This document shows, piece after piece, positions 8,786 to 17,655 of a stretch of 48,340 nt of DNA. The notes under the pieces are model-generated. The model was not told where the DNA came from and ran no database searches. It saw nothing but the letters and a program-made list of their open reading frames with translations. This stretch comes from an uncultured Pelagibacteraceae bacterium. Its GTDB lineage: Bacteria > Pseudomonadota > Alphaproteobacteria > Pelagibacterales > Pelagibacteraceae. Both the position numbers and the translations under genes were made by a program. The stretch spans positions 1 through 48,340 of the forward strand of contig CACFNI010000008.1 in the NCBI GenBank assembly GCA_902567765.1. The letters run 5' to 3'. The stretch's first letter is position 1, and every line of letters starts with the position of its first letter.

Positions 8786-9883
8786 TGGAAAATGATTTTT
8801 TAATTCATAAAAAAGAAGTTTTAAAAGTTTCTCAAAGAATTAAGGAGTATCTTTGAGAAGAATAAAATAAAATCAACTCTCGAAAAAAATAACCAAAAAA
8901 TACTTGAATCTGACTTTTGGAAAAATAAATCAGAGGCTCAAAAAGTTTTAAAGGAGAAGAAGCTTCATGAAGATCTAATCAATTCATATGAAAAAGTGAT
9001 TAAAGAACTTGATGATTTAAATGAACTTCAAAAATTAGCAATAGATGAAAACAATCAGTCAATTATTAGCGAAAACTTAAAAAAAATAAAAGTTTTAAAA
9101 AATTTAACAAAAAAAAATGAAACTAAGTGTTTCCTCTCAAATGAAAATGATAATTTAGATTGTTATTTAGAAATACATGCAGGCGCAGGTGGAACTGAAA
9201 GTCAAGACTGGGCTGAGATGCTAAGAAGAATGTATGTTAAGTGGTCTAATAATAAAAGTTATAAATTTAACATTATCAGTGAACATAAAGGAGATGAAGC
9301 AGGATTAAAATCTTCAACAATTAAAATAGAGGGTGATTATGTGTATGGTTTTTTGAAATCTGAATCTGGAATACATAGGCTAGTAAGAATTTCACCGTTT
9401 GATTCTGGAGCAAGAAGACACACTAGTTTTGCAAGTGTTTGGGTTTATCCTGTTGTAGATGATGACGTTAATATAGAAATAAAAGAAAAGGATCTTAGAG
9501 TCGATACATATAGATCTAGTGGAGCAGGAGGACAACACGTTAATACAACCGATAGTGCTGTTAGAATTACTCATATTCCGTCAAAAATTGTAGTTCAATG
9601 TCAAAATGAAAGATCTCAACATAAAAATAAAGAAACTTGTATGAATATGTTAAAAGCAAGAATTTATGACTACGAAATAAAAAAACGAGAAAAGGAAACA
9701 GAAAACTTGGAAAGTTCTAAATCAGATATTGGTTGGGGTCATCAAATAAGATCTTATGTTTTACATCCATATCGTTTGGTCAAAGATAATAGAACAAATC
9801 ACGAAAGCACAAATCCAGATAAAGTTTTAGATGGAGAAATTGATGATTTTTTAGAAAGCTCACTATATAAAATAAATGCTTAG
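8785..9883 (+). CDS. prfB: Peptide chain release factor 2 with programmed +1 frameshift
   Basis: The gene is read in two frames: 23 codons from ATG 8785 to CTT 8851-8853, then a +1 shift over the T at 8854 and on from GAG 8855, giving 365 aa. RF2 recognises UGA and UAA. The tripeptide SPF anticodon is in RISPFDSGARRH, and the GGQ peptidyl-hydrolysis motif is in SSGAGGQHVNTTDSAVRIT. The slip site has the classic layout: an internal Shine-Dalgarno-like AAGGAG, then TAT, CTT and in-frame TGA. Low RF2 slows termination at this UGA and raises frameshifting, so the gene regulates itself. A conventional ORF caller would miss the first 70 residues. Confidence 0.95.
8842..8856 (+). promoter_or_regulatory. 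prfB programmed frameshift element
   Basis: The sequence AAGGAG TAT CTT TGA has the same arrangement as the E. coli RF2 site (SD-like element, three bases, CUU, UGA). The TGA at 8854-8856 is in frame with the ATG at 8785 and is followed by G rather than the usual C. The +1 frame resumes as EKNKIKSTLEKN, matching the RF2 N-terminal helical domain. Confidence 0.93.
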
Positions 9884-12104
9884 AATATTAATAAAGTTTT
9901 CACTCTCTTTAGTTATCCTTCTTGGATTATTGATTGGTTATTTAAGTTTTTTTGGCATTGAAACAAATAGTTTTAATAAACTTATTCAAGAGGAAGTATC
10001 AAAATCAAATGAAAATGTTAATGCAAAATTAGAAAAGGTTAAAATATTATTAAATTTATCTAGATTTTCAATAAACCTTCAAGCTTCAGACGTAGACTTA
10101 TTATTTGAAAACAAGATAGTTAAACTTAGAAATATTTCGACCAACTATTCTTTAAAATCATTTATAAATAGAGAATTTGGAATAAAGAATGTTTTTATAT
10201 CAACTAAAGATAATAATCTTAGCGATATAATAAACTTTATAAGAGTTTATAAAAACAGCGCTCAACTAATTATTCTTGATAAAATTTTAAGCAAAGGTCT
10301 AATAAATGCAAATTTAGAAATTAATTTTAAGGATGATGGAAAAATAGACGAGAATTACAAAATTGAGGGTAAAATAAAAGGTGCAGAAATAAATTTATTT
10401 AATAGAAATAACATATCCAAAATTGATTTAGATTTTGATATCCAAAAAAAAATATATCTTTTTAAAAATACAAAAGCTGAATTTAAGGAAATTAAGCTTT
10501 CAGCTCCGGATATAAAAATTACAGATAGAGAAAAATCTTTTTTTGTAGAAGGGAATATAAAAAGTCAAACTGATGAAATTAACAAGCAAATATTATCAAT
10601 TTTTGCCAAAAAGACTTTAGAAAATTTAGATATAAAAAATTTGAAACTTAGTTCAGAAAATAATTTTTCTTTTATAATAAATAAAAAATTTAAGATTTCT
10701 GATTTTTTGATTAAGTCAAAAATCAATTTAGAGAACGCTGATATTAAAATTAACTCTGAAAAAATAAATAAAATACACACAAAAAATGATGGATATATAA
10801 ATTTTAAAGATCACAAAATCCAATTAGATATTGGGGAAAATAAGATACTCATTAAAGGTGAAGGTAAATATTTGCTAGACAAAGAAAACGAAAAAATAAG
10901 TTATGTTGTATCAAATTTAAATGAAAAATTAGACTTTAGTATAAAATTAGATCTAAATAAAAAATATATAAATTTAAAAATATTAGATTATGAGAAAGAC
11001 GAAACTACAGATGCCTCATTGTTAATTGAGGGAGAATATAAAAAAAATAAAAATTTAAACTTTAAAAAAATTTTATTAACTCAGTCAAAAAATAATTTTT
11101 TAATAAATGATTTAAACTTAACGAAAGATTTTAAAATAGACTATATTAGTCTAGTTGATTTAGATTTTGTAAATAATAGTAAAAAAATAAATAAAATTGT
11201 TTTAAAAAAAAATAAAAAAAATTATCAAATTAAAAGTAAAATTTTCGATAGCAGTAATTTACTTGAGGAGATTTTATTTGGAAAAGATGAAGGAGGAATA
11301 TCAAGATTTTTTTATAATTTAAACGCAGGTATCAAGATAGAATTAGATAAAGTTTTTATTGGGGATAGTGACTTTATAAAAAATTTAAATAGCGAAATAA
11401 GATTTAAAAAAAATAAGCTAATAAACTTAGATTTGTCAGGTACTTTTATAAATAATAAAAAAATTAATTTAACGATAAGAACTAATCAAAACAAAGAGAA
11501 AATAACAACTTTGTTTTCAGGTAATGCTAAACCTTTAGTTAAAAAATATAAATTTATAAAGGGCTTTGAGGAAGGGTCACTAGATTTTTATTCTATAAAA
11601 AAAAATAATATATCAAATTCAAAATTAAAAATTGTTAATTTTAAACTTAAAGAAGTACCGGCTTTAACAAAAATTTTAACGCTAGCTTCATTACAAGGTA
11701 TCGCAGATTTGCTCACTGGAGAAGGTATTCGTTTTGATGAGTTTGAGATGGACTTTAGTAGTAAAAAAAACCTAATGACTATAAATGAAATTTACTCAAT
11801 CGGTCCAGCCATATCTTTAATGATGGAGGGTTACGTTCAAGGTAAAGATTTGGTTAGTCTCAAAGGAACTTTAGTTCCAGCTACAACTTTAAATAAATTT
11901 GTAGGATCAATTCCAGTTTTAGGAAAAATTTTGGTTGGAAAGAAAACAGGTGAAGGAGTTTTTGGAGTTAGTTTTAAGATTAAAGGCCCACCAAAAAATT
12001 TAAAAACAACTGTAAACCCTATTAAAACGCTAACACCCAGATTTATTACAAGAACCTTAGAAAAAATAAAAAAAGATGGAGTTGAGGTAAAAAGTACACC
12101 TTAA
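9876..12104 (+). CDS. AsmA/YhdP-like envelope protein
   Basis: A 742-aa protein with one N-terminal membrane anchor (residues 4-26) and a long region of alternating Lys/Asn/Ile-rich beta strands. The C-terminal domain has the hallmark AsmA-like segments LTLASLQGIADLLTGEGI, FDEFEMDFS, GTLVPATTLNKFVGSIPVLG and GVFGVSFKIKGPPKNLKTTV. Such proteins are anchored in the inner membrane, span the periplasm and are linked to lipid transport to the outer membrane. The specific substrate cannot be told here. The start overlaps the 3' end of prfB by 8 bases, and the stop shares TTAA with the convergent tyrS. Confidence 0.75.
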   Translation: MLRILIKFSLSLVILLGLLIGYLSFFGIETNSFNKLIQEEVSKSNENVNAKLEKVKILLNLSRFSINLQASDVDLLFENKIVKLRNISTNYSLKSFINREFGIKNVFISTKDNNLSDIINFIRVYKNSAQLIILDKILSKGLINANLEINFKDDGKIDENYKIEGKIKGAEINLFNRNNISKIDLDFDIQKKIYLFKNTKAEFKEIKLSAPDIKITDREKSFFVEGNIKSQTDEINKQILSIFAKKTLENLDIKNLKLSSENNFSFIINKKFKISDFLIKSKINLENADIKINSEKINKIHTKNDGYINFKDHKIQLDIGENKILIKGEGKYLLDKENEKISYVVSNLNEKLDFSIKLDLNKKYINLKILDYEKDETTDASLLIEGEYKKNKNLNFKKILLTQSKNNFLINDLNLTKDFKIDYISLVDLDFVNNSKKINKIVLKKNKKNYQIKSKIFDSSNLLEEILFGKDEGGISRFFYNLNAGIKIELDKVFIGDSDFIKNLNSEIRFKKNKLINLDLSGTFINNKKINLTIRTNQNKEKITTLFSGNAKPLVKKYKFIKGFEEGSLDFYSIKKNNISNSKLKIVNFKLKEVPALTKILTLASLQGIADLLTGEGIRFDEFEMDFSSKKNLMTINEIYSIGPAISLMMEGYVQGKDLVSLKGTLVPATTLNKFVGSIPVLGKILVGKKTGEGVFGVSFKIKGPPKNLKTTVNPIKTLTPRFITRTLEKIKKDGVEVKSTP

Positions 12105-13336
12105 TTTAATTTAAAAATAACATGTTTTTTTTTTCCAAATGAAAGTTTAAGTATATTTTCATTATTAAAGTCTTTTGACTTTATATCTAATTTATCATCG
12201 GTCACTGGATTATTGTTTATTTTTATTCCATTATTTTTTATAGATCTCCTAACTTCACTTTTTGAAGAAAGCAAATTTGATAATAAAACTAACTCAATAA
12301 TATTAATTCCTTTATCAATATTTGATTTATTTAAATTTATAGTTGGTAAATCATCACCAAATGATCCTTTGCCAAAAGTTTTCTTAGCTGTCTCTTCTGC
12401 TTTTTGAGCAGCTTTTTTTCCATGAAGCATTGTAGTAGCTTCGTTTGCTAATAATATTTTCAAATCATTAATTTCTTTATCTTTAATCTCTTCAATTTTG
12501 TTTAGTTCCATATCGGTAAACATTTTAAGGAACTTTAATACATCTCTATCATCAGTATTTCTCCAAAACTGCCAATAATCGTAAGAAGATAAAAGTTTTT
12601 CATCTAGCCATACAGCACCTTTCTCTGTTTTTCCCATTTTCGCTCCGGATGCTAAGGTTATTAATGGCGTGGTTAATCCAAAAACTTGTTTGCTAGAGTG
12701 TCTTTTTATTAATTCAACTCCATTTACAATATTACCCCATTGGTCTGAACCACCAATCTGCATAACACAATTTTTACTTTTGTTTAATTCTAAAAAATCA
12801 TATGCCTGTAAAATCATATAATTAAACTCCATATAACTTAATGATTGTTCCCTATCTAATCTCAATTTTACGCTATCGAAACTTAACATTTTATTTATTG
12901 TAAAATGTTTTCCTATATCTCTCAAAAATTTTATATAATTAAGTTTTCCAAGCCATTTATAATTATTTACAAATATAGGTTTAATTTTTGGGTTATTAGT
13001 TTTTAAATATATTTTAAAAACTTTTTCTATATTTTTTATGTTTTTTTCAATTTCTTTTTCAGATAAGATTTTTCTAGTCTCATCTTTTCCAGATGGATCG
13101 CCAATTCTTGTTGTTCCTCCACCAAGCAAAACAATTGGCTGGTGACCATATTTTTGAAGCATTCGTAGGCACATAATTTGCAATAAGCTACCCACATGCA
13201 AACTAGATGCTGTACAATCAAATCCTATATAGGCTTTAATTTTATTTTTATTCATTAAAGCTTCCAATTCCTCAGAATTGGTACATTGATTAAAATAATC
13301 TCTTTTCTTAAATTCAGATAAGAATGAACTTTCCAT
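12101..13336 (-). CDS. tyrS: Tyrosine--tRNA ligase
   Basis: A 411-aa class I aminoacyl-tRNA synthetase. The Rossmann core has IGFDCTASSLHVGSLLQI, where HVGS is the HIGH-type motif, and the tyrosine-binding segment MQIGGSDQWGNIVNG. The KMSKS loop appears as KMGKTEKG. The C-terminal S4-like RNA-binding domain contains SKSEVRRSIKNNGIKINN. It charges tRNA-Tyr in the cytoplasm. It is transcribed divergently from anmK with 58 bases between the starts and converges on the AsmA-like gene. Confidence 0.96.
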   Translation of the reverse strand: MESSFLSEFKKRDYFNQCTNSEELEALMNKNKIKAYIGFDCTASSLHVGSLLQIMCLRMLQKYGHQPIVLLGGGTTRIGDPSGKDETRKILSEKEIEKNIKNIEKVFKIYLKTNNPKIKPIFVNNYKWLGKLNYIKFLRDIGKHFTINKMLSFDSVKLRLDREQSLSYMEFNYMILQAYDFLELNKSKNCVMQIGGSDQWGNIVNGVELIKRHSSKQVFGLTTPLITLASGAKMGKTEKGAVWLDEKLLSSYDYWQFWRNTDDRDVLKFLKMFTDMELNKIEEIKDKEINDLKILLANEATTMLHGKKAAQKAEETAKKTFGKGSFGDDLPTINLNKSNIDKGINIIELVLLSNLLSSKSEVRRSIKNNGIKINNNPVTDDKLDIKSKDFNNENILKLSFGKKKHVIFKLN

Positions 13337-13394
13337 ATTTTTTAAAAACAGTATAGAATCAATATACTTTATTTAAATTAATTAAAAAATAAAT

Positions 13395-14522
13395 ATGAGC
13401 AAAAATTATTATAGCCTAGGTTTAATGAGTGGAACATCCATGGATGGAGTGGATGTTTCAATTATAAAATCTGATGGTGATATTGAATTTAAGGGAATTT
13501 TTAATAAATATTTTGAATATAATGATGATTTTAGTAAAAAAATTTTAAAGATTAGAGACAAAATTAACAATTCCAAAGATCTAAACTTATACTCGAAGGA
13601 AATTAATAATATCGAAAAAGAAATCACCTTATTTCATGCAAAAGTAGCGAATGAAGCAATAAAAGAGGCAAATTCAAATATTGATATCATTGGCTTTCAT
13701 GGACAAACAATTTTTCATAACTCTAAAGAAAAGGTTTCTAAACAATTAGGAGATGGAAAATTACTATCTCAAGAAACTAAAAAAAAAATAGTTTATGATT
13801 TCAGACAAAATGATTTAAAAAATGGTGGGGAAGGGGCTCCTTTAGCGCCAATATTTCATAAATTAATTTCAAAAAAAATTAAAGTTGAACCACCGCTTTG
13901 TGTAATTAATCTTGGTGGAATAGCAAATATTACCTCAATAGAGTCTAGTGAAATTTCAGATTTAGGAAGTCAAGATATAGGACCTGGAAATTGCTTAATT
14001 GATGAATGGATTAAAAAAAATACTGATAAGAAATATGACAAAGATGGTTTTATAGCTAAATCAGGTAAAAAAGATATTTTAATTTTGAATCAAGCTCTAG
14101 ATAATCATGACAATTTAAAAAAAAAGAATATTTTATCTTATGATACAAAAGATTTTGATGTAAGTTTTGTAAGAGGACTTTCTTTAGAAGATGGAGCAGC
14201 AACTTTAACAGAATTTACTGGAAAATTATTAGCAGAAGCTACTTTAAATTATATAAGTAAGTTAAACAGAAAACCTAAAAAAATTTTAGTTTGTGGTGGA
14301 GGAAGAAAAAATTTAACTTTAATAAATTGTTTAAAAGATAATATGAACAATGGAAATTTGGTGGAAAATATTGACAATTATGGTGTTGATGGAGATTTCA
14401 TAGAGTCCCAGGCATTTGCTTACTTAGCTATAAGATCTTTTTTAAATCTTCCCATTTCTTTTCCAAGAACTACTGGTTGTAAGCATCCCTCTACTGGAGG
14501 CAAATTAGCTAATAATTTTTAA
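13395..14522 (+). CDS. anmK: Anhydro-N-acetylmuramic acid kinase
   Basis: AnmK (375 aa) phosphorylates and opens 1,6-anhydro-MurNAc during peptidoglycan recycling. The N-terminal MSGTSMDGVDVS is diagnostic. Further motifs are IDIIGFHGQTIFH, NGGEGAPLAPIFHK, INLGGIANIT, DIGPGNCLIDEW and ILVCGGGRKN. In many proteobacteria anmK is divergent from tyrS, as it is here. A strong hairpin terminator follows directly after its stop. Confidence 0.95.
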   Translation: MSKNYYSLGLMSGTSMDGVDVSIIKSDGDIEFKGIFNKYFEYNDDFSKKILKIRDKINNSKDLNLYSKEINNIEKEITLFHAKVANEAIKEANSNIDIIGFHGQTIFHNSKEKVSKQLGDGKLLSQETKKKIVYDFRQNDLKNGGEGAPLAPIFHKLISKKIKVEPPLCVINLGGIANITSIESSEISDLGSQDIGPGNCLIDEWIKKNTDKKYDKDGFIAKSGKKDILILNQALDNHDNLKKKNILSYDTKDFDVSFVRGLSLEDGAATLTEFTGKLLAEATLNYISKLNRKPKKILVCGGGRKNLTLINCLKDNMNNGNLVENIDNYGVDGDFIESQAFAYLAIRSFLNLPISFPRTTGCKHPSTGGKLANNF

Positions 14523-14558
14523 AAAAAACGCATCGATTTTTATATCGACGCGTTTTTT
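14523..14558. terminator. Bidirectional intrinsic terminator
   Basis: The arms AAAAAACGCATCGAT (14523-14537) and ATCGACGCGTTTTTT (14544-14558) flank a 6-base loop. The core pairs with one A/C mismatch on the plus-strand RNA, which becomes a U-G wobble on the minus-strand RNA. A/T tracts on both sides serve anmK (rightward) and the DmdA-like gene (leftward). Confidence 0.85.
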
Positions 14559-14567
14559 AATAAATCT

Positions 14568-15926
14568 TTATCCCTTAACAACTTCTCTTGTATTAGCGTG
14601 AAAAGACTCTTTAAATGGTATATCAACTACCACTGCATCGACAGGAGTTCCAGGCTTATCTGAATATTTTTCAGGTAAATGAACTTTATACTTGGTTCCA
14701 ACTTTTCCTTTAGGTAAACCATTAGCATTTAATGTTCCATCAAACGGAACGTAACCCATAGCAATATTTTGTTTTTTTTCTGGATGATACCAAGGAGATG
14801 TTATGAACCCTACTGGATCTCCTCCATCTGCATTTGAGATTAACCAGAAATCTGGAGCATATTCCTCGATAGGTTTTCCACCTAATTCAAGACCAACTAG
14901 TTGAAGTTTATATGGTTTCTTTCCCGCTTTAATATCAGCTCCCATTTTTTCAAGAACTGCTTTACCAACATAATCAGTTTTTTTATTCCATTCGCCTTTA
15001 CCAGATAAAGAAACTTGATAACCAAGATTACATTGAAAAGGATTGTGTTGCATATCCATATCTTGTCCCCAAGAAAGAATTCCGGCTTGAATTCTTCTAT
15101 GATGAGCAGGAGCTATAACCATTAGATTATGTTTCTTACCAGCTTCAAGAACTGCATTCCACATATCATCTGCATATAATGTAGCGTTTCTTAAATATAT
15201 TTCGTATCCTGCTTCTCCTGAGAAACCTGATTGTGAAATAACACAACTTCTTCCTGCGACTTTAACTTCAGCCAAACCATAAAAAGGCATGTTATCTAAA
15301 TCGACTTGATCGCCTAGCAAATCTTTCATTAGCACTTTTGATTTAGGGCCTTGAATTTGTACTGGGCATGCATCAATTTCATCTATAGTGCAATTAAATC
15401 TACCATCAGCATTAACACCTTGAAGATACATACCAATATCAGAGTCTGACAGTGAAAACCAAAACTCATCTTTTGAAATTCTAAGAAGAATTGGATCATT
15501 TAAAACTCCACCATAAGCATTACATAAAATCACATATCTTGCTCTCATTGGTGAAATTTTTGTTGCATCCCTTGTGATCACATAATCAGTAAATTTTTCT
15601 GCATCTGGACCTTTAACTCTAATCTGTCTTTCAACAGCTACATTCCACATTGTTACATGATTAACAATTGCATCATACTCAACCATTGCCCCACCATCTT
15701 CAGGTTTGACGTATCCTCTCGGGTGATAAATTCGGTTATAAACCGTTGCTCTCCAACAACCAGCTTGCATTGATAAATGCCAATAAGGCGATTTTCTTAC
15801 TCTTGTTGAAATTAACATTTCAACTTTAGTAGGCCCACTTTGTCTTAAATTATATGGAACTTCTCGATCAGACTGATCTACAGAAGTTACATGTTTAAGC
15901 TTTGTATAGTCAAACTCTTTAGACAT
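14568..15926 (-). CDS. DmdA/GcvT-family tetrahydrofolate-dependent demethylase
   Basis: This 452-aa aminomethyltransferase-fold protein resembles DMSP demethylase DmdA in several stretches: RVRKSPYW, MWNVAVERQIRVKGPDA, GGVLNDPILL, FWFSLSDSDIGMYLQGV and VQIQGPKS. It is longer than DmdA (about 370 aa) and has an extended N terminus with the HPRGYVKPEDGGAMVEYDAI segment. It should move a methyl group from an imported S- or N-methyl compound to THF. Its partner is the MTHFR-like gene just upstream (8-base overlap), and the operon begins with proX-proW, so the substrate is probably an osmolyte such as betaine or DMSP. True DmdA activity is possible but not shown. It ends at a strong terminator. 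Confidence 0.75.
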   Translation of the reverse strand: MSKEFDYTKLKHVTSVDQSDREVPYNLRQSGPTKVEMLISTRVRKSPYWHLSMQAGCWRATVYNRIYHPRGYVKPEDGGAMVEYDAIVNHVTMWNVAVERQIRVKGPDAEKFTDYVITRDATKISPMRARYVILCNAYGGVLNDPILLRISKDEFWFSLSDSDIGMYLQGVNADGRFNCTIDEIDACPVQIQGPKSKVLMKDLLGDQVDLDNMPFYGLAEVKVAGRSCVISQSGFSGEAGYEIYLRNATLYADDMWNAVLEAGKKHNLMVIAPAHHRRIQAGILSWGQDMDMQHNPFQCNLGYQVSLSGKGEWNKKTDYVGKAVLEKMGADIKAGKKPYKLQLVGLELGGKPIEEYAPDFWLISNADGGDPVGFITSPWYHPEKKQNIAMGYVPFDGTLNANGLPKGKVGTKYKVHLPEKYSDKPGTPVDAVVVDIPFKESFHANTREVVKG

Positions 15927-16647
15927 ATTTGTTCTCCATCAACCACTTGTTAGTTTCCTTCAAGCCGCCGAATGTATAAATGTGAAAAAAATCAGTGTGT
16001 GATTTAACTTTCCCTATTAAATCATTTGGGTCTCTAGGTTTCATTAAATCTAGTGCCTTACTAAAATTAGATTTAAGAAAATTTAAGGAATTTTTTGCGC
16101 CTACAATATTAGCAAATTTAATCAAGCTAGTTATTTTTAGGGGCCCAGTAATTCCAACATGCACTGGTACGGTTTGTTTAGAAATAAAGTCTATAATTGG
16201 CTGAGGATCTAATAACCATTGTGTTACTATATAGTCAGCGTAAGGCTTTTTATCTTTCATAGCTTTTTCTAAATCAGAATCGGATATATCAGGACTCCCC
16301 TCTGGATGTCCAGCGATTCCTATTGTCATCTGCTCAAAATAGCCGGTCTCCAAAAGCTGAATTGAGCTATCGAACTTTCCTACTGGATCTCTACTTCCAC
16401 CTATAACTAGTACTTGCTTTACGCCACCATCTTTACATCTAGAAATATATTCTTTTAGTTGAATATCGTTTTCAATAGATCTTGCAGGAAAATGTGGTAT
16501 TGGATTAAAACCTTTTTTAACAAGATTTATAGCCTGATCAGTGGTATCTTTAAAATCACCACCAGGTAGCATAGTTACATATACATCCTTTAATGCCGGC
16601 AAAGTATCCAAATCGGTTTTAGGGCTAATTTCTAAAGAAAAATTCAT
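15919..16647 (-). CDS. Methylenetetrahydrofolate reductase-like protein
   Basis: A 242-aa, somewhat short member of the MTHFR (MetF) fold. The N terminus carries FSLEISPKTD, where the Glu matches the catalytic Glu of MetF (FEFFPP in E. coli). PHFPARSIEN, VLVIGGSRDP, IGIAGHPEGSPD and DYIVTQWLLD are typical of the family. In this operon it most likely oxidises the 5-methyl-THF formed by the demethylase back to methylene-THF, or supplies methyl-THF. A comparable metF sits next to the THF-dependent O-demethylase ligM in sphingomonads. It is translationally coupled to the downstream demethylase. Confidence 0.85.
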   Translation of the reverse strand: MNFSLEISPKTDLDTLPALKDVYVTMLPGGDFKDTTDQAINLVKKGFNPIPHFPARSIENDIQLKEYISRCKDGGVKQVLVIGGSRDPVGKFDSSIQLLETGYFEQMTIGIAGHPEGSPDISDSDLEKAMKDKKPYADYIVTQWLLDPQPIIDFISKQTVPVHVGITGPLKITSLIKFANIVGAKNSLNFLKSNFSKALDLMKPRDPNDLIGKVKSHTDFFHIYTFGGLKETNKWLMENKYV

Positions 16648-16710
16648 TTAAGGATATTTATTTATTTTAAAAAGACTGTCTATAAAAATCGAAGAGGCAA
16701 ATTGTTCAGC

Positions 16711-17595
16711 TTATCTTTTTATTCCCCGGTGTTTCTGTATTCTTCGACCGTACTCTTGAGCAGCTCTGTCAAATATAATTGCTAAAGCTACAATTGCTAA
16801 ACCATTAAATAATCCTAAAGCAAGATATTGGTTTAAAACAGCTCTTAAAATAGGAACTCCTAAACCCTTTACTCCAATCATGGAAGCAATAACTACCATA
16901 GCTAAAGCCATCATAATTGTTTGGTTAACTCCTGCAAAAACAGTTGGTAGAGCTAAAGGTATTTGAACTGTTCTTAATTTTTGAAATTTAGTTGCGCCAA
17001 AGGCTTCACTAGCCTCTATAGTTTCTTTATCTACTTCTCTTATTCCTAAATTTGTTAATCTTATTATAGGTGGAACTGCATATATACAAATTGCAATTAA
17101 TCCTGGAACTTTTCCAATTCCTAGTAGCATAAGTATAGGAATTAAATAAACAAAGCTTGGAATTGTTTGCATCATATCTAAAACTGGTAAAATTGCTTTT
17201 TCAGTTCTATTTGAACGAGCCATTAGCACCCCAACCGGTATTCCAACAAGCATACATATCATTACACATACGGTTATAATTGCTACAGTTGCCATGGTAT
17301 CTTTCCACATACCAAAATAACCAATAAGGAAAAATGCTATTGCTGTTCCAAGAACAAGTCTCCAGTTTTTTGATGCAAGCCATGTTAAACCACAAATTAT
17401 ACCTATGATTATCATCCATGGAGAATTTATTAATAACTTCTCTAACCATACTAAAAAATATAATAGTGGATCAAAAAAAGCTTCTATACCATCTCCATAA
17501 GCTCTAGAAAAATCCCTAAAAGCAAAATCAACTGACTTTCTGAATTCCATTAGAGCCTGACGCTCCATCACAGGAAATTTAGTAAAAAATTCCAT
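16711..17595 (-). CDS. proW: Glycine betaine/proline ABC transporter permease
   Basis: A 294-aa inner-membrane permease of the ProW/OpuAB type, with several hydrophobic segments and the binding-protein-dependent permease motif EASEAFGATKFQKLRTVQIP (the EAA loop that contacts the ATPase). An N-terminal extension of about 45 residues precedes the first membrane segment. It lies downstream of proX, separated by a strong hairpin. No ATPase (proV) occurs in this operon or elsewhere in the window, so the ATPase must be encoded elsewhere. The start is preceded by AGGA at suitable spacing. Confidence 0.92.
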   Translation of the reverse strand: MEFFTKFPVMERQALMEFRKSVDFAFRDFSRAYGDGIEAFFDPLLYFLVWLEKLLINSPWMIIIGIICGLTWLASKNWRLVLGTAIAFFLIGYFGMWKDTMATVAIITVCVMICMLVGIPVGVLMARSNRTEKAILPVLDMMQTIPSFVYLIPILMLLGIGKVPGLIAICIYAVPPIIRLTNLGIREVDKETIEASEAFGATKFQKLRTVQIPLALPTVFAGVNQTIMMALAMVVIASMIGVKGLGVPILRAVLNQYLALGLFNGLAIVALAIIFDRAAQEYGRRIQKHRGIKR

Positions 17596-17603
17596 TTAGT
17601 TCC

Positions 17604-17644
17604 TAAAAAAATTAACGAGCCTAAAGTTAAATAGGCTCGTTAAT
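17604..17644 (-). terminator. Intercistronic terminator/attenuator hairpin between proX and proW
   Basis: A perfect 12-base inverted repeat (ATTAACGAGCCT at 17611-17622, AGGCTCGTTAAT at 17633-17644) has a 10-base loop. In the leftward transcript it is followed by a run of T (plus-strand A run 17605-17610) and then the proW start region. It looks like an intrinsic terminator inside the operon, which would give more proX than proW mRNA or protect the proX 3' end. Confidence 0.85.
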
Positions 17645-17655
17645 AAAATTATATT

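Noticed and set aside
14568..15926. Calling this gene dmdA outright
   Set aside because: It is about 80 residues longer than known DmdA, with a distinct N terminus; the similarity supports family, not substrate.
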